In this document: in pieces, positions 8,818 to 15,963 of the stretch
How the letters are laid out: the number at the start of each line of letters is the position of its first letter
Numbering within the stretch: position 1 is the stretch's first letter
NCBI GenBank assembly: GCA_027858915.1
Contig: JAQIBT010000012.1
Coordinates: 35,626 to 99,625, forward strand
Length of the DNA stretch: 64,000 nt
Direction of reading: 5' to 3'
From: Salinisphaera sp.
Lineage (GTDB): Bacteria > Pseudomonadota > Gammaproteobacteria > Nevskiales > Salinisphaeraceae
Translations under genes and position numbers: made by a program
Notes under the pieces: generated by a model
Seen by the model: the letters and a program-made list of their open reading frames with translations, nothing else
Told to the model about the DNA's origin: nothing
The model's database searches: none

Positions 8818-9013
8818 ACTGGGGACCGCGCAAGCGCGGTGAACATACTCCTTGTGCTAATTGCGTCTAACGTGGCCCAAGCGGCAGGCACATGGGCATC
8901 AGTTTGCTTGTACTACCGTAGTCTCCAGCGTCGCACCCAAGACTAGGGTTGTTACGAGTAACAGCTTGAACAACAAAAGTTGGCACTCGATTACTTGAAC
9001 TTACCTTTGTCCA

Positions 9014-9029
9014 AGCAATCGCCGTGCCA
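9014..9029 (-). promoter_or_regulatory. Sigma54 (-24/-12) promoter
   Basis: On the minus strand TGGCACGGCGATTGCT matches the sigma54 consensus TGGCACG-N4-TTGCW at every fixed position. It places transcription start near 9003, firing away from glrR toward the small RNA. RpoN itself is encoded at 21-22.7 kb. Confidence 0.85.
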
Positions 9030-9123
9030 ATTAAAATAAAAACAATAAAAACAATTAGATGCAGTGAATTTATATAAGCACTGGCTGATTTGGTCGGCTA
9101 GTCTTGCAAATAGCCGGGTTTTC

Positions 9124-9141
9124 TGTCGTTAAAAAGCGACA
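9124..9141. promoter_or_regulatory. Putative GlrR-binding site A
   Basis: Exact TGTC-N10-GACA (TGTCGTTAAAAAGCGACA), the motif reported for GlrR upstream of enterobacterial glmY. It is centred about 130 bp upstream of the predicted start, the usual range for a sigma54 activator. Confidence 0.75.
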
Positions 9142-9187
9142 GATATTGGGGGTAATCTATAAGCGTCTGTTATTGATGCGCTAATAA

Positions 9188-9205
9188 TGTCGTCAATTTG
9201 AGACA
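9188..9205. promoter_or_regulatory. Putative GlrR-binding site B
   Basis: A second exact TGTC-N10-GACA (TGTCGTCAATTTGAGACA), centred 64 bp further upstream than site A. Confidence 0.75.
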
Positions 9206-9231
9206 TCTTATGGGGGCCGTCACGACGCGGC

Positions 9232-9249
9232 TGTCGTTGTCAGGCAACA
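9232..9249. promoter_or_regulatory. Possible third GlrR-binding site, imperfect
   Basis: TGTC-N10-AACA, one mismatch from the motif, 44 bp beyond site B and just past the glrR stop codon. The surrounding palindrome could instead serve as a weak glrR terminator. Confidence 0.45.
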
Positions 9250-9261
9250 GACGGCGTTGGC

Positions 9262-10623
9262 TCAGAGCTTGTAATCGGCGGGGTCGATCTGGTGCCGATT
9301 GAGCAGCTTGTAGAATTCGGTTCGGTTGCGCTGAGCCATTCGGGCGCTGCGTGATACGTTGCCTTCGGCAATTCGTAGCAACTGAATCAGATAGTCGCGA
9401 ACGAAATCATCGCGTGCTTCAGCCAGCGGTTTGAGGTGGCCGCCAACATTGGGAGTATCCGAGCCCTGCCTATAGAGCGCCTTCTCGACTGCCGATACAC
9501 CGATCACCTGGCCACGCGTCAGTGCGACGTTCTGTTCGACTACGTTTGACAACTGCCGGATGTTGCCGGGCCAGTGATAGGTGGCCAGACGCTCCATGGC
9601 GTCAGGCGCATAGACCTTGGCTCGCCGACCTGCGCGACGTGCAAGATGATCGAGAAAATGGCGGGCCAGCGGGGCGACGTCTTCTGCGCGTTCTGCCAGC
9701 GACGGTAGATCGAGGCTCACCACGGCCAGTCGATAGTAAAGATCCTCCCGAAACGCGTGCCCGGCAACCGAGGCGTTGAGATCGCGATGCGTGGCGGAGA
9801 TCACGCGTACGTCGACCGCTATCGAGCGTGCCGATCCGACCGGTCGTACTTCGCGCTCCTGTAGTACGCGCAGTAGTTTGACCTGGAGGGCAACCGGCAT
9901 ATCGCCGATTTCGTCGAGAAAGATCGTGCCCCCCTCGGCGCTGCGAAACAAGCCTGGCTGGGCGTTCTTGGCATCGGTGAACGCGCCTTTTTCATGGCCG
10001 AACAGCTCAGACTCGAGTAATTGCTCTGGCATTGCGCCGCAGTTGATGGCGACGAAAGGCTGGCGCCCACGCGGACTGGCTTCGTGCATGACCCGCGCCA
10101 TCACTTCCTTGCCGGTACCTGATTCGCCGGTAATCAGCACGCTGGTATCGGTGTCGGCGACCAGGCGCGCATCCGCCAGGCGTGCGCGCATCAGCGGTGA
10201 CCTCGTCACGATTCGATGGGTCCAGATTGACTCCCAGGCATCTGCCGGCAGCCCGCCTTGGGCGAGAGCCTGTTCTACCCGCGACAGCAGCGCCTCCTTG
10301 TCCACCGGCTTGGAGAGAAAGTCGAGCGCGCCGGCCTGAGTGGCAGCTACCGCTTCAGGGATTGTGCCATGAGCCGTGATCAGGATCACCGGTAGCGTGG
10401 GATGAGCCTGGGACAGTCGTTCCAGCAGGCCCAGCCCGTCCATTCCGTCCATTCGCAGATCGGTGATGACGCATTCGGCTGGATGTTGCTCAAGCAGTGA
10501 CAACGCTCGGGCGCCACTTTCGGCGGTGGTCACGATGTGTCCAGCGCCTTCCAGACGCAGCGTCAGCAACCGGCGCAGGCTGGGATCGTCGTCAACCAGC
10601 AGGATATGACCGCGACGCTTCAT
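9262..10623 (-). CDS. glrR: Sigma54-dependent response regulator GlrR (QseF/YfhA)
   Basis: Bacterial enhancer-binding protein, phosphorylated by GlrK. Receiver domain 1-120 has acidic DDD at 11-13 and the phospho-acceptor Asp55 in TDLRM. The AAA+ domain has Walker A GESGTGKE (166-173) and Walker B FLDEIGD (235-241). The C-terminal Fis-type helix-turn-helix ends NRTEFYKLLNRH, near-identical to E. coli GlrR from memory. The sigma54-contact loop is GAFTDA (213-218), not GAFTGA. It is the last gene of glrK-glrG-glrR, 2 bp after glrG. Likely GlrR operators lie just beyond its stop. Confidence 0.94.
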   Translation of the reverse strand: MKRRGHILLVDDDPSLRRLLTLRLEGAGHIVTTAESGARALSLLEQHPAECVITDLRMDGMDGLGLLERLSQAHPTLPVILITAHGTIPEAVAATQAGALDFLSKPVDKEALLSRVEQALAQGGLPADAWESIWTHRIVTRSPLMRARLADARLVADTDTSVLITGESGTGKEVMARVMHEASPRGRQPFVAINCGAMPEQLLESELFGHEKGAFTDAKNAQPGLFRSAEGGTIFLDEIGDMPVALQVKLLRVLQEREVRPVGSARSIAVDVRVISATHRDLNASVAGHAFREDLYYRLAVVSLDLPSLAERAEDVAPLARHFLDHLARRAGRRAKVYAPDAMERLATYHWPGNIRQLSNVVEQNVALTRGQVIGVSAVEKALYRQGSDTPNVGGHLKPLAEARDDFVRDYLIQLLRIAEGNVSRSARMAQRNRTEFYKLLNRHQIDPADYKL

Positions 10624-10625
10624 GC

Positions 10626-11261
10626 TCAGGTGCCGCTGTCTGCTGAATCGAGCCGCTCTTCGATATGCGCGAGAGCGCGTAGTTTGCGATGGGCGTCGTC
10701 TAGTTCCGAGCGCAGCTGATCGATTTCTGCCTTGTCGTTAGCCGCGCCATCCCCGTTGTCTGGAGAAGAGCCTGCAGCGGTGGAAGCTTTGGTCTGGTTG
10801 TTCGTGAGTTGGGTGTACAGCCGCGCATAGTCGGTCAGGTACTGGCGGGCAGCCGGGGTCCAGGGTGACGGTTGGGCATCCAGTGCCAACTGCGCGTAGC
10901 GCGCTGCTTCATCCGGCGTATACAGTCGTTGGCCGGGCGTTCCCAGCGCGATCGCCAGGCGCGCATACTCGGTAGCGTTGGGTATTTTGCGGATATCGTC
11001 GCGTGCAGTATTAACCGCAGCCTCGCGTCCATCGGGCGTGATCGCAGCCAGATGATGAGCGTAGTCGAGCAGGGCTACCGCGGGATCACGCACAGGATGC
11101 GTCCTGCAAGAGGTTGCCGTCGCCTGCGCGGGGGCGCGGTCAATAGTCGTGCAGCCGGTCGCCGCCAGCACGGCAAAGACCACCGTCCCACAGCAGAGCA
11201 CGCGCGCCCGCTGAAACGCAGCGATGCCCAGACCATCGCGGCCGGACCCGTTAAAGCGCAT
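10626..11261 (-). CDS. glrG: GlrG/QseG-like lipoprotein
   Basis: Lies between glrK and glrR, where enterobacteria have GlrG (YfhG/QseG), an outer-membrane lipoprotein linked to the GlrK signal. From ATG 11261 (211 aa) there is a hydrophobic stretch VLCCGTVVFAVLAATGC ending in a lipobox with Cys about 33-34. The mature part is mostly helical and ends in a coiled-coil-like segment (IDQLRSELDDAHRKLRAL). The ATG overlaps the end of glrK by 11 bp and has no Shine-Dalgarno site, so translation is probably coupled. The name rests on position and architecture. Confidence 0.75.
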   Translation of the reverse strand: MRFNGSGRDGLGIAAFQRARVLCCGTVVFAVLAATGCTTIDRAPAQATATSCRTHPVRDPAVALLDYAHHLAAITPDGREAAVNTARDDIRKIPNATEYARLAIALGTPGQRLYTPDEAARYAQLALDAQPSPWTPAARQYLTDYARLYTQLTNNQTKASTAAGSSPDNGDGAANDKAEIDQLRSELDDAHRKLRALAHIEERLDSADSGT

Positions 11262-12741
11262 GAGGAGAGGGAATATGGACTTTGAACACGGCGCCGCCCT
11301 CGGCCCCGGATTCGACTCGAATATGACCGCTGTGCGCCTGGACACATTCGCGTACCACGGATAGCCCGATACCGCTGCCCTTGACGCCGATAGCGTCAAC
11401 GGCGCGGCGGCTGCCCCTGAAGAAGACATCGAAAATAGCATCCCTCTCATCGGCGGCAACGCCGGGGCCCTGGTCAGCCACGCTCAAGTCGACGCCGTCG
11501 TGCCGGCTCGTGACGGTAATCCTCACGCGCGAGGACGTGGGTGCGAATTTCACCGCATTGGCAAGCAAATTGTCGACGATCAGATGCATTCGGTCTCGGT
11601 CCGCTGTCACTGCAAGTATCAATCCGGGTCGTTCGACTCGAAGATTCTTCCCCTCGATCGTGAGTTTCTGACGAGCCACGATCGCCTCGATGAGCGCGCT
11701 AATATCAAAGCGTTTGTACTCCAGTTTACCGCGCCGTTGCTGCCAGGCGGAAAAATCCAGCAGGCTTTCAATCAAGCCTGCGAGCTCTAGGCTGTTGCGC
11801 TGGAGTATGTCGGCGACTTCTGCCTGAGCCGGGTCGAGTTGGCCTACGGTTCCGTCGCGCAGCAATTCAGCGCCTTCGCGGATGCTGGCCAGAGGCGTTT
11901 TCAACTCGTGCGACATGTCCCGGATAAATTGCTGTTTCTCTTTATCCAGCGTGGCGAGGCGGCGTCGCATCCAGTCCAGGCGCGCGCCTAAGCGATCGAG
12001 TTCGGCTGCCGGTGCGACGATTCTGATCTGCTGCGAGAAATCCGCATCGCCCAGCCGGGTGACCGCTTGCAGAATCTGGCGCAGCGGCCGACCGATAACC
12101 CAGGACAGGAAAACGCCAAGAATCAACACAGCCGGCACCAGCGCGAACAGGCTCAACAAAACGAAAATACGCGCGCTGGCGGCTGTGCCCTGCAGGTGGC
12201 CGAGTTCCTTGTCGACGAAGCGGCTGCCCTGAGCGGCGATCCGATCGGTCTGCTTACCGACCGTGCCCAGCGCCGCAATCACTTTATCAGTAGCCTGTTT
12301 GTCTTCGCCGAGTTGTCGCGATAAGCCCGTAACCTGGCGTGACAGACGATTGAGATTCCAGTCGGGAACGGTATCCAGCTTCAGCATGGCCAGCGTATCG
12401 AGTTCGTCGTCGAAGGCCTTGGCCTGACTCTGGAACCGGGCCAGCAGTTCGCCTGTGCGCAGCACGCGGTACTGGCGTGCGCTGCGCTCCATGGACAGCA
12501 GCAGGCTGTTCAGGCGCTTGCTCGAACGGGTTACCTCCACGCCCTGCTTGACCAGCCGTTCGCTCTGGTTGTTAAGCGTATCCACATAGACCACGCTGGC
12601 AAGCACCGCCACGATCAACGGTGCCGCGACCAGGCCAAAGCTCACCACCAGCAGGCCGGTGATCGAGCGTGGCCGCAACCAGCGACGTGTCGCAGATGAC
12701 GAGCTCGCGGGTTCGCTGTGTTCGACAACGTGTTCTGGCAT
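11251..12741 (-). CDS. glrK: Sensor histidine kinase GlrK (QseE)
   Basis: Inner-membrane sensor kinase. It has a first membrane helix (about 27-50), a long helical periplasmic domain, a second helix (about 190-215), HAMP (215-268), a HisKA domain with phosphorylated His278 in MSHELKTPLAS, and an HATPase with DQGPGV and GSGIGLSV. The helical sensor domain and gene order fit GlrK. I used ATG 12741 (496 aa); ATG 12786 would add 15 residues, and neither has a clear ribosome site. It diverges from pmbA. No glmY-like sRNA fits in the 150-bp gap upstream. Confidence 0.88.
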   Translation of the reverse strand: MPEHVVEHSEPASSSSATRRWLRPRSITGLLVVSFGLVAAPLIVAVLASVVYVDTLNNQSERLVKQGVEVTRSSKRLNSLLLSMERSARQYRVLRTGELLARFQSQAKAFDDELDTLAMLKLDTVPDWNLNRLSRQVTGLSRQLGEDKQATDKVIAALGTVGKQTDRIAAQGSRFVDKELGHLQGTAASARIFVLLSLFALVPAVLILGVFLSWVIGRPLRQILQAVTRLGDADFSQQIRIVAPAAELDRLGARLDWMRRRLATLDKEKQQFIRDMSHELKTPLASIREGAELLRDGTVGQLDPAQAEVADILQRNSLELAGLIESLLDFSAWQQRRGKLEYKRFDISALIEAIVARQKLTIEGKNLRVERPGLILAVTADRDRMHLIVDNLLANAVKFAPTSSRVRITVTSRHDGVDLSVADQGPGVAADERDAIFDVFFRGSRRAVDAIGVKGSGIGLSVVRECVQAHSGHIRVESGAEGGAVFKVHIPSPHAL

Positions 12742-12891
12742 GCGCGCAGCATACCGCCTCGCGCGCGCCGCAGCATGTCGCCTCATGTTTGCGCCGAGTG
12801 TGCCTTTGCCACCCGAGGCATCACTGGTTTGATTTATCGGTGGCAGGCTTCTAACGTCTGGCGCTTATTCGACCACGCCGGAACCGGTTTC

Positions 12892-14271
12892 ATGAATCAC
12901 ACCACTGCTGATCCCCTGCCGCAATCGCCGGCCGATGCCAGCCGCAATCTGCCCCGCGACGAGGATCTCCGCGGCCCGCTTGAGGACATGCTGGCCCAGG
13001 CCAAAGCCGGCGGCGCGGATCAGGCAGAAGCGGCGCTTTCGGCGTCGCGCGCACTGTCGGTCGGGGTGCGTGCGCGAGAGCGCGAGTCGATTGAATACGA
13101 AGGCGATCGATCGGCGTCGATTACCGTCTATTGCGGCCAGCGCAGCGGGAGTGCTTCGACCACTGATCTCAGCCGGGCCGGATTGGCGGCAGCGCTCGAG
13201 CAGGCGCTGACGATTGCGCGTTTTACCGAGCCCGATGCCTATGCCGGCCTGGCTGATGTCGATCGTATGGCGCGCGACTGGCCGGAGTTGTCGCTCTGGC
13301 ATCCCTGGGCGCTGACGCCGCGTGACGCTGAGGCGCTTGCCCTGGAGGTCGAGGCAGCCGCGCTGGATCATGATGCGCGTATCGCGCAGACCGAGGGCGC
13401 GACCGTCAGCACCCAGGACAGCATTGAGGTTTATGGCAACAGCCACGGTTTCATTGGTATCGAGCGCTCCAGTCGACACGCGATATCCTGTACCGTAATC
13501 GCTCGCAATGATGCTGCCATGCAGCGTGAATCAGCCTTCTCGCAGGCGCGCCGCAGCGCTTGCCTGGATCTGGCGCGCGATATTGGCCAGCGGGCAGCTA
13601 CACGTGCGCTTGATCGTCTGGGGGCGCGACGGGTGCCGACGACCATCGCGCCTGTCCTGTTTTCGCCGCGTATGGCGCGCAGCCTCTGGGGCCACCTGTT
13701 TGCAGCCATCAGCGGTGGGAGCCTTTATCGCAATGCCAGCTTTCTCAAGGACCGGATCGACACGACGATTGCGGCAACCGGCGTCACGCTTCGACAGTTT
13801 CCGCATCGCGCGCAAGCCCTCGGCAGCGCGGGGTTTGACGGCGACGGGGTAGCCACGACGGACCGTACGCTTGTCGAGGACGGTGTGCTGCGCGGCTATC
13901 TGTTAAGCGCCTACAGCGCCCGTCGACTCGGCTTGGCGACTACCGGCAATGCAGGCGGCGTGTTCAACGTGGACGTAGAACCAGGTCGACACGATTTTGA
14001 CGAATTGGTCGCCAGCATGCCGCGCGGCCTGGTGGTCACCGAGCTGATGGGCCAGGGCGTGAACCTGGTCAACGGTGATTACTCGCGGGGCGCAGCTGGC
14101 TGGTGGGTCGAGAACGGTGAGCTTGCCTATCCGGTAGAGAACGCCACGATCGCTGGTAATCTGGGCGATATGTACGCCGGCATCGCGGGACTGGGCAATG
14201 ATGTCGAGCTGCAGTCGGCGCTGCGTACGCCTTCTGTGCTGATCGATCGAATGACCGTCGCTGGCGATTGA
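12892..14271 (+). CDS. pmbA: Metalloprotease PmbA/TldE
   Basis: TldD/PmbA-family protein. With TldD it forms a protease that cleaves unfolded peptides and matures some modified peptides. At 459 aa it is close to the 450 aa of E. coli PmbA. The C-terminal GDYSRGAAGWWVENGELAYPVENATIAGNL is the diagnostic PmbA region. The frame is open back to 12718, but ATG 12892 gives the family N-terminus. The metal-binding HExxxH of TldD is absent, as expected for the PmbA partner. tldD is not in this window. Confidence 0.93.
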   Translation: MNHTTADPLPQSPADASRNLPRDEDLRGPLEDMLAQAKAGGADQAEAALSASRALSVGVRARERESIEYEGDRSASITVYCGQRSGSASTTDLSRAGLAAALEQALTIARFTEPDAYAGLADVDRMARDWPELSLWHPWALTPRDAEALALEVEAAALDHDARIAQTEGATVSTQDSIEVYGNSHGFIGIERSSRHAISCTVIARNDAAMQRESAFSQARRSACLDLARDIGQRAATRALDRLGARRVPTTIAPVLFSPRMARSLWGHLFAAISGGSLYRNASFLKDRIDTTIAATGVTLRQFPHRAQALGSAGFDGDGVATTDRTLVEDGVLRGYLLSAYSARRLGLATTGNAGGVFNVDVEPGRHDFDELVASMPRGLVVTELMGQGVNLVNGDYSRGAAGWWVENGELAYPVENATIAGNLGDMYAGIAGLGNDVELQSALRTPSVLIDRMTVAGD

Positions 14272-14497
14272 CTCGCCAGGTGGCCCGTGCCGCCGCACGG
14301 CCAAGAGTAGCGCCGCCGCATGGAACGTCAGCAACGCTTGGCCGGCGAATGACATATGATCGCGCCCCCGAAAGGGCTGCCCTTGAGCATGCATTAGTTA
14401 GCCGTTAGCTCGCCGACTGCGTATGTGATCGACGGTTTGCAATAGGCGGACTGGAGTCGGCGGACAGCCAATGTGGCTGCCCGATGACTCGGGCGCG
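14272..14497. other. Intergenic gap between pmbA and mgtE
   Basis: No gene is seen in these 226 bp. They contain an inverted repeat (CGCCGACT / AGTCGGCG, 14412-14465) and a short CAGCCA/TGGCTG hairpin at about 14465-14479, without a clear T run on either strand. A mgtE transcript terminator is possible but not convincing. Confidence 0.5.
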
Positions 14498-15862
14498 TCA
14501 GTGCAACAGAAACAGCGTTCCAAGCCCCAGGAAGCTGGCAAAACCGATCACGTCGGTAAACGTCGTCAGCACGACCGAGCCCGCAAGCGCCGGGTCGATG
14601 CCCATTTTCTTCATCGCGAGCGGGATCGCGACGCCGGTAATCGCTGCATTGAGCTGGTTGATGACCAGGGCGGCGGCCATGATCAGGCCCAGCGCCAGGC
14701 TGTGGAACCAGAGCACGGCGACGCCGCCGACCACCACGCCCCATAGCAGGCCGTTGAGCAGGGCCACGGCCAGTTCCTTGAACAGCAGGGTACGGGCGTT
14801 GGAAAAGCCGATCTGGCCAAGTGACAGCCCGCGGATCATCAGAGTCAGTGTCTGTGAGCCGCCAATCCCGCCCATGCTGGCGACGATCGGCATCAGCACG
14901 GCGAGTGCCACGACCTGCGACAGCGTATTGGAAAACAGGCTGACTACTTCCGACGCCAGAAAAGCCGTTGCCAAGTTGGTACCGAGCCAGACTGCACGTC
15001 GCCGGGCGCTGCGCGCGATCGGCGCGAATACGTCTTCCTCTTCGTCCAGGCCGGCCATGGTCATGATGCTGTGTTCGGCTTCGTCGCGGATCACATCGAC
15101 CACGTCGTCGATTGTGATACGGCCGAGCAGGCGTTGCTCGGAGTCGACCACCGGCGCCGAGATCAGGTCGAGATCCTGAAAGCGCTTGGCCACCTGTGCC
15201 GCCGGCATATCGACGGGCAGGGCGTCGATGTCGGTGCGCATGATCTCCGAGACATCGCGTTCGGGATCGAGCGTGGCCAGCTTGGCCAGACTGAGAATGC
15301 CGACATAGCGCCCATAGCGGGAGACCACGAACAAAGCATCGGTATCGTCTGGTAGCGAACCGCGCTGGCGCAGATAGCGTGAGACCACATCCAGCGACAC
15401 GTCCGGACGTACCGTCACCGTGTCGTTGTTCATCAGACCGCCCGCCGAGTCGGGTGCGTAGGACAATACCGCTTTCAGGCGTTCGCGGTTGTCCACGTCC
15501 ATCGAGTGCAGGACTTCCCGGGTGACCTGTTCCGGCAGATCCTCGATCAGATCGGCCAGGTCATCGATCGGCATGCCTTCGGTAGCCGCCAGCAGGCTAT
15601 CGCCGTCGAGGGCGTTGATCAGCTCGACGCGGACCTCGTCGTTGACGTGCAGCAGCGTTTCGCCGCGATCCTCGTCGGGTATCAGGCCCCAGACCAGCTC
15701 GCGTTTGGCACGCGGTATCGATTCCAGCAGCAGGCCGATCTCAGCCGGGTTGAGCGCGTGCAGCATCGGCTTGAGCCGGCGCATGCGCCCAGATTCAAGG
15801 GCCTCATCGAGCGATGCCAGGCGCTCGTCTGTCGTATTGTTCTTGACGGCCGACTCGCTCAT
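14498..15862 (-). CDS. mgtE: Magnesium transporter MgtE
   Basis: Dimeric Mg2+ channel gated by cytoplasmic Mg2+. The N-terminal helical domain (about 15-130) is followed by two CBS domains (about 135-260; ITIDDVVDVI closes the second). A membrane domain of five helices starts near 285 and includes MPIVASMGGIGGSQTLTLMIRG and a pore-lining stretch with NQLNAAITG and DPALAGSV. The 454-aa length is standard. It follows ptsI on the same strand after a terminator, an arrangement also found in Xanthomonas. Confidence 0.95.
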   Translation of the reverse strand: MSESAVKNNTTDERLASLDEALESGRMRRLKPMLHALNPAEIGLLLESIPRAKRELVWGLIPDEDRGETLLHVNDEVRVELINALDGDSLLAATEGMPIDDLADLIEDLPEQVTREVLHSMDVDNRERLKAVLSYAPDSAGGLMNNDTVTVRPDVSLDVVSRYLRQRGSLPDDTDALFVVSRYGRYVGILSLAKLATLDPERDVSEIMRTDIDALPVDMPAAQVAKRFQDLDLISAPVVDSEQRLLGRITIDDVVDVIRDEAEHSIMTMAGLDEEEDVFAPIARSARRRAVWLGTNLATAFLASEVVSLFSNTLSQVVALAVLMPIVASMGGIGGSQTLTLMIRGLSLGQIGFSNARTLLFKELAVALLNGLLWGVVVGGVAVLWFHSLALGLIMAAALVINQLNAAITGVAIPLAMKKMGIDPALAGSVVLTTFTDVIGFASFLGLGTLFLLH

Positions 15863-15905
15863 GCACCCATCCCAGAAACAGCGGAGATTGTGCTCAAAAT
15901 AGCAG

Positions 15906-15930
15906 AAAAACGCCGATTTCTTCGGCGTTT
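15906..15930 (-). terminator. Rho-independent terminator after ptsI
   Basis: Stem AAACGCCGA / TCGGCGTTT, with a T run on the minus strand, 34 bp past the ptsI stop. It marks the end of the long rpoN-PTS gene series and precedes mgtE. Confidence 0.8.
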
Positions 15931-15963
15931 ACGGCTCAGGGCCGCATGAAACAGCAACCGGCC

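Larger units (their letters stand above)
8553..9003 (-). ncRNA. Candidate sigma54/GlrR-dependent small RNA with two tandem stem-loop domains
   Basis: The interval between a sigma54-type promoter and a strong intrinsic terminator has no credible ORF, so I call a non-coding RNA of about 450 nt. Reading 5' to 3' it contains a small TGTTAC/GTAACA hairpin (8950-8963), a CCGCGC/GCGCGG hairpin (8826-8839), stem-loop domain II (8745-8817), domain I (8641-8705), a CTTTCCC/GGGAAAG hairpin (8595-8619) and the terminator. GUGCCU occurs five times. It follows glrR on the same strand. It resembles neither GlmY nor GlmZ as I remember them. The start is estimated from the -12 element and may be off by a few bases. 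Confidence 0.72.

Noticed and set aside
8730..8850. A 39-codon minus-strand ORF starting at ATG 8849 with GGAG nearby, inside the small RNA
   Set aside because: GGAG is only one base from the ATG, too close to work, and the frame runs through the stem-loop domain whose base pairing explains the sequence.
8860..8880. GTTAG-like sequence near 8870 as a possible integron attC end
   Set aside because: No paired core site or attC folding was found, and there is no integrase.
8979..8994. TGGCACTCGATTACTT on the plus strand as a second sigma54 promoter
   Set aside because: The spacing and the -12 element do not fit the consensus.
8868..9097. Minus-strand open frame encoding a hydrophobic segment (HLIVFIVFILIGTAIAW) followed by about 45 residues
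   Set aside because: No usual start codon lies in the frame, and the part coding TAIAW is the sigma54 promoter itself; the hydrophobic stretch comes from a poly-T tract.
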